DNA of 64,000 nt from Marsupella aquatica (Eukaryota; Marchantiophyta). Numbering within the stretch: the first letter of the stretch is position 1; every line of letters begins with the position of its first letter. The notes beneath the pieces are model-generated. The model made no database searches, had not been told where the DNA came from, and worked only from the letters and a program-made list of their open reading frames with translations. The stretch spans positions 19,902,001 to 19,966,000 of the forward strand of contig OZ316891.1 in assembly GCA_973895155.1 (NCBI GenBank), given 5' to 3'. Position numbers and translations under genes: made by a program. Below are positions 62,300 through 64,000 of this stretch, one piece after another.

Positions 62300-64000
62300 T
62301 CATAAGTTAAGGCATGCGTCATGCCATCTGGATAGTGTGCCACCGAACTGTGGGAGGATGAGCAACGCGTGGCTGTAAGCAGGTATTCTGTCAGCACAGG
62401 CGAGACTTCATTGTTAAAATCCTATTGCCTGCAATGTGTCTTGTAATGTGTTTTTCCTCATTCAATCAGGAGCTGAGAAGGGTATTGTTAGGCTTCAATT
62501 ACTCTGTGTTTTTCTCCAGCTCCATGGTACAGTTTGTGCTTTGTCTGGCGCCCATGCTCCGTCGATCGTAGAGCTAGGTCAACCGAGCTTTGAAGAGGGA
62601 GGCTGTGGGAGCTCCTTACTGTGCTGCAGCTGCTCTTCAATCAACGGTGTAGAGATTGTAGCTACGATCAGTGTTTGCGGAGCTGCCAGCCGGGTGCTTC
62701 GATAGTAGAGAAGAGCAGCCACAGTGATTCAGTCCTTCTCCTACGTGCAACCAAGGACCCCCTGTGCATCGTAAAGTGTGACCTCGGAGCTGAGCTGCGC
62801 ACTGTCTCTATTACATGCCTTGTTGTTCTCTATTACATGCCTTGTTCTCCCGTCCACTATTTCCTGTGATTTTCTTTCTTCTAGAAGAGAATGGTGATTT
62901 CTTCTTCAATCAAACAAAACCCCACCCAACCACCACCCAAGAACGTGGGGTGCGCGCTTCTCAATCCTCCTCAAACTGGCCCCAAGTCTGCTGAAACCCC
63001 ATATATTACCCACCGGCACCAAGGGTCCAGTCCCAACCCGTCTTCCGCTTGCCACCCTCCTCACTCTCTCGCGCATCTATCTCCCGATATTTCACGCACA
63101 GCCGAGCCCACCAAAAGTTCTCTCCCTACAATCCCTCCTAAATCAACTTTCTCGTTTCCTGTTGCTGCTGATGTATGTTTGTTCTCCCCTATTTTTGTTT
63201 ACTGATTGGTCTCTCCACACTTCCTGCTTGACATTACTGTTTTGCTCCTCCTGGATCCAAACATGCCTTGTGCCCCGTGCTCCAACCTGCATCCTTTTCT
63301 TTACTGAGGGGGGGACCACAGCCTCCAGCCATACCTTGTGGCAGGCCTGGTCAAGACGGTGGTCGGTAGCTCGTTTTTGCTTTTTTCTCTTTTGTTTCCC
63401 AAGCTTCTGGGCGAGGGCATTACCATTCTGGATTCTCCGCGAGGCGCCACTAGCTTTTTTTCTCGGTTGCCCGTGTGCCTGCCTTCTTAGTTTTGTTTTT
63501 TCCTCAAGTGACCGGGCATCGCTGTATGCAGATTTTTCTTGTTGTATTCATGTACAATATTTTATTGTTCTATCTAGGTTGTGGCAAGCCAACAAACTGT
63601 TGACAACCAACATGGAATAACAACTATGCAGTGCAATGGCAGAGGACACTGTCCAATATAGGAATGACATGGTTATGTTTTCAATTCCCTGCTTGGATGA
63701 GGCGTGGTGTTGCTTGTAATCATGTATTTCTTCACACTAGAAAAGCAGTCTGTCGGATGAGGTTGTCGGGATTGTTTGTGGGTCAGTCATCTTACGGACA
63801 CCTAGCAACGTCAAATGAATGGTGGAAACGGGCCATGTTGTCATTTTGAAATTTGTCTTTCCTTTTGCCATGCTACCCAATCATTTTGTTAGTCCATGAG
63901 TCATAGATTCATAGATTCTATGTTTTGTGCTTTGTCTAGAATGCTATGGCGCCCATGCTACAATTTGTGGTTTTTGTCTAAGCACAAATCCTCTCTGTGC
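62300..64000. other. Right flank without a supported gene
   Basis: Frames 62891-63205 (Pro/Ser-rich, MVISSSIKQNPTQPPPK, ATG start) and 63162-63620 (hydrophobic, Cys/Phe-rich) are open on the plus strand. The first could be the beginning of a gene or of another LINE ORF1 reaching past the window, with a possible GTATGT donor near 63173. No domain is recognisable. Confidence 0.35.

Larger units (their letters stand above)
60228..64000 (+). mobile_element. CACTA-like (En/Spm) transposon, left end; right end not in window
   Basis: CACTAGTAGAAACCGGGGC begins exactly where the LINE coding stops and matches the plant CACTA terminal consensus (CACTASTAGAAAA-like). Short AAAAGACTA motifs follow within 150 bp, as in CACTA subterminal regions. 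A direct repeat of about 100 bp (60430-60532 and 61072-61180) and G-rich stretches lie inside. I found no inverted copy of the terminus downstream, so the element either continues past 64000 or is truncated. No transposase frame is recognisable. The extent is a guess; the terminus itself is the evidence. Confidence 0.45.

Noticed and set aside
61822-62378. Overlapping open frames of 90-145 aa on both strands
   Set aside because: GC-rich chance frames inside the CACTA-like region; none has a motif.
1-64000. CRISPR array or bacterial operon structure
   Set aside because: No spaced identical short repeats. The genes are spliced and eukaryotic; all regular repeats are direct tandem arrays.

Overview
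This is a nuclear window from a streptophyte, either a land plant or a close green-algal relative. The evidence is four intron-rich genes with GT-AG introns of roughly 80 to 1,500 bp, plant-type plastid transit regions, a plant-type Ty1/copia retrotransposon, an L1-type LINE and a CACTA-like DNA transposon end. The moderate intron sizes and mixed repeats would fit a bryophyte- or lycophyte-grade plant, but I cannot name the species.

Four protein genes could be rebuilt exon by exon with continuous reading frames. (1) On the minus strand at 2548-10172 is a 21-exon organellar leucyl-tRNA synthetase of 1003 aa. (2) On the minus strand at 13583-25827 is a 22-exon P5A-type ER transport ATPase (MIA/PDR2/Spf1 family) of 1247 aa. 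(3) On the minus strand at 32974-35767 is a plastid Cu/Zn superoxide dismutase of 227 aa. (4) On the plus strand at 38350-41050 is a 7-exon RlmH-like SPOUT rRNA methyltransferase of 220 aa. Genes 1 and 4 both serve organellar protein synthesis, gene 3 protects the plastid from superoxide, and gene 2 acts in the ER membrane.

The most interesting observation is in the SOD gene. The last intron holds a second, in-frame terminal exon (33231-33188) that resembles the normal last exon but ends in Ser-Lys-Leu, a canonical peroxisomal targeting signal. An in-frame Met lies exactly where the transit peptide should end. One gene could therefore encode a plastid SOD and a peroxisomal SOD by alternative last-exon use and alternative initiation. 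A third, decayed copy of the exon lies next to it.

The right half is mostly repeats. A 6.2-kb copia element (43628-49836) has 5-bp target duplications, LTRs, a primer binding site and a polypurine tract, but its polyprotein is dead. A transposase-like coding remnant lies at about 52330-54190. A damaged LINE (56283-60227) is cut by a CACTA-type terminus at 60228 whose other end is not in the window. Minisatellites and tandem duplications fill the intergenic spaces, including a 110-bp repeat array just upstream of the P5A ATPase. The remaining spaces (1-2547, 10173-13582, 25828-32973, 35768-38349, 41051-43627, 49842-52329, 60230-64000) hold no gene I can support.
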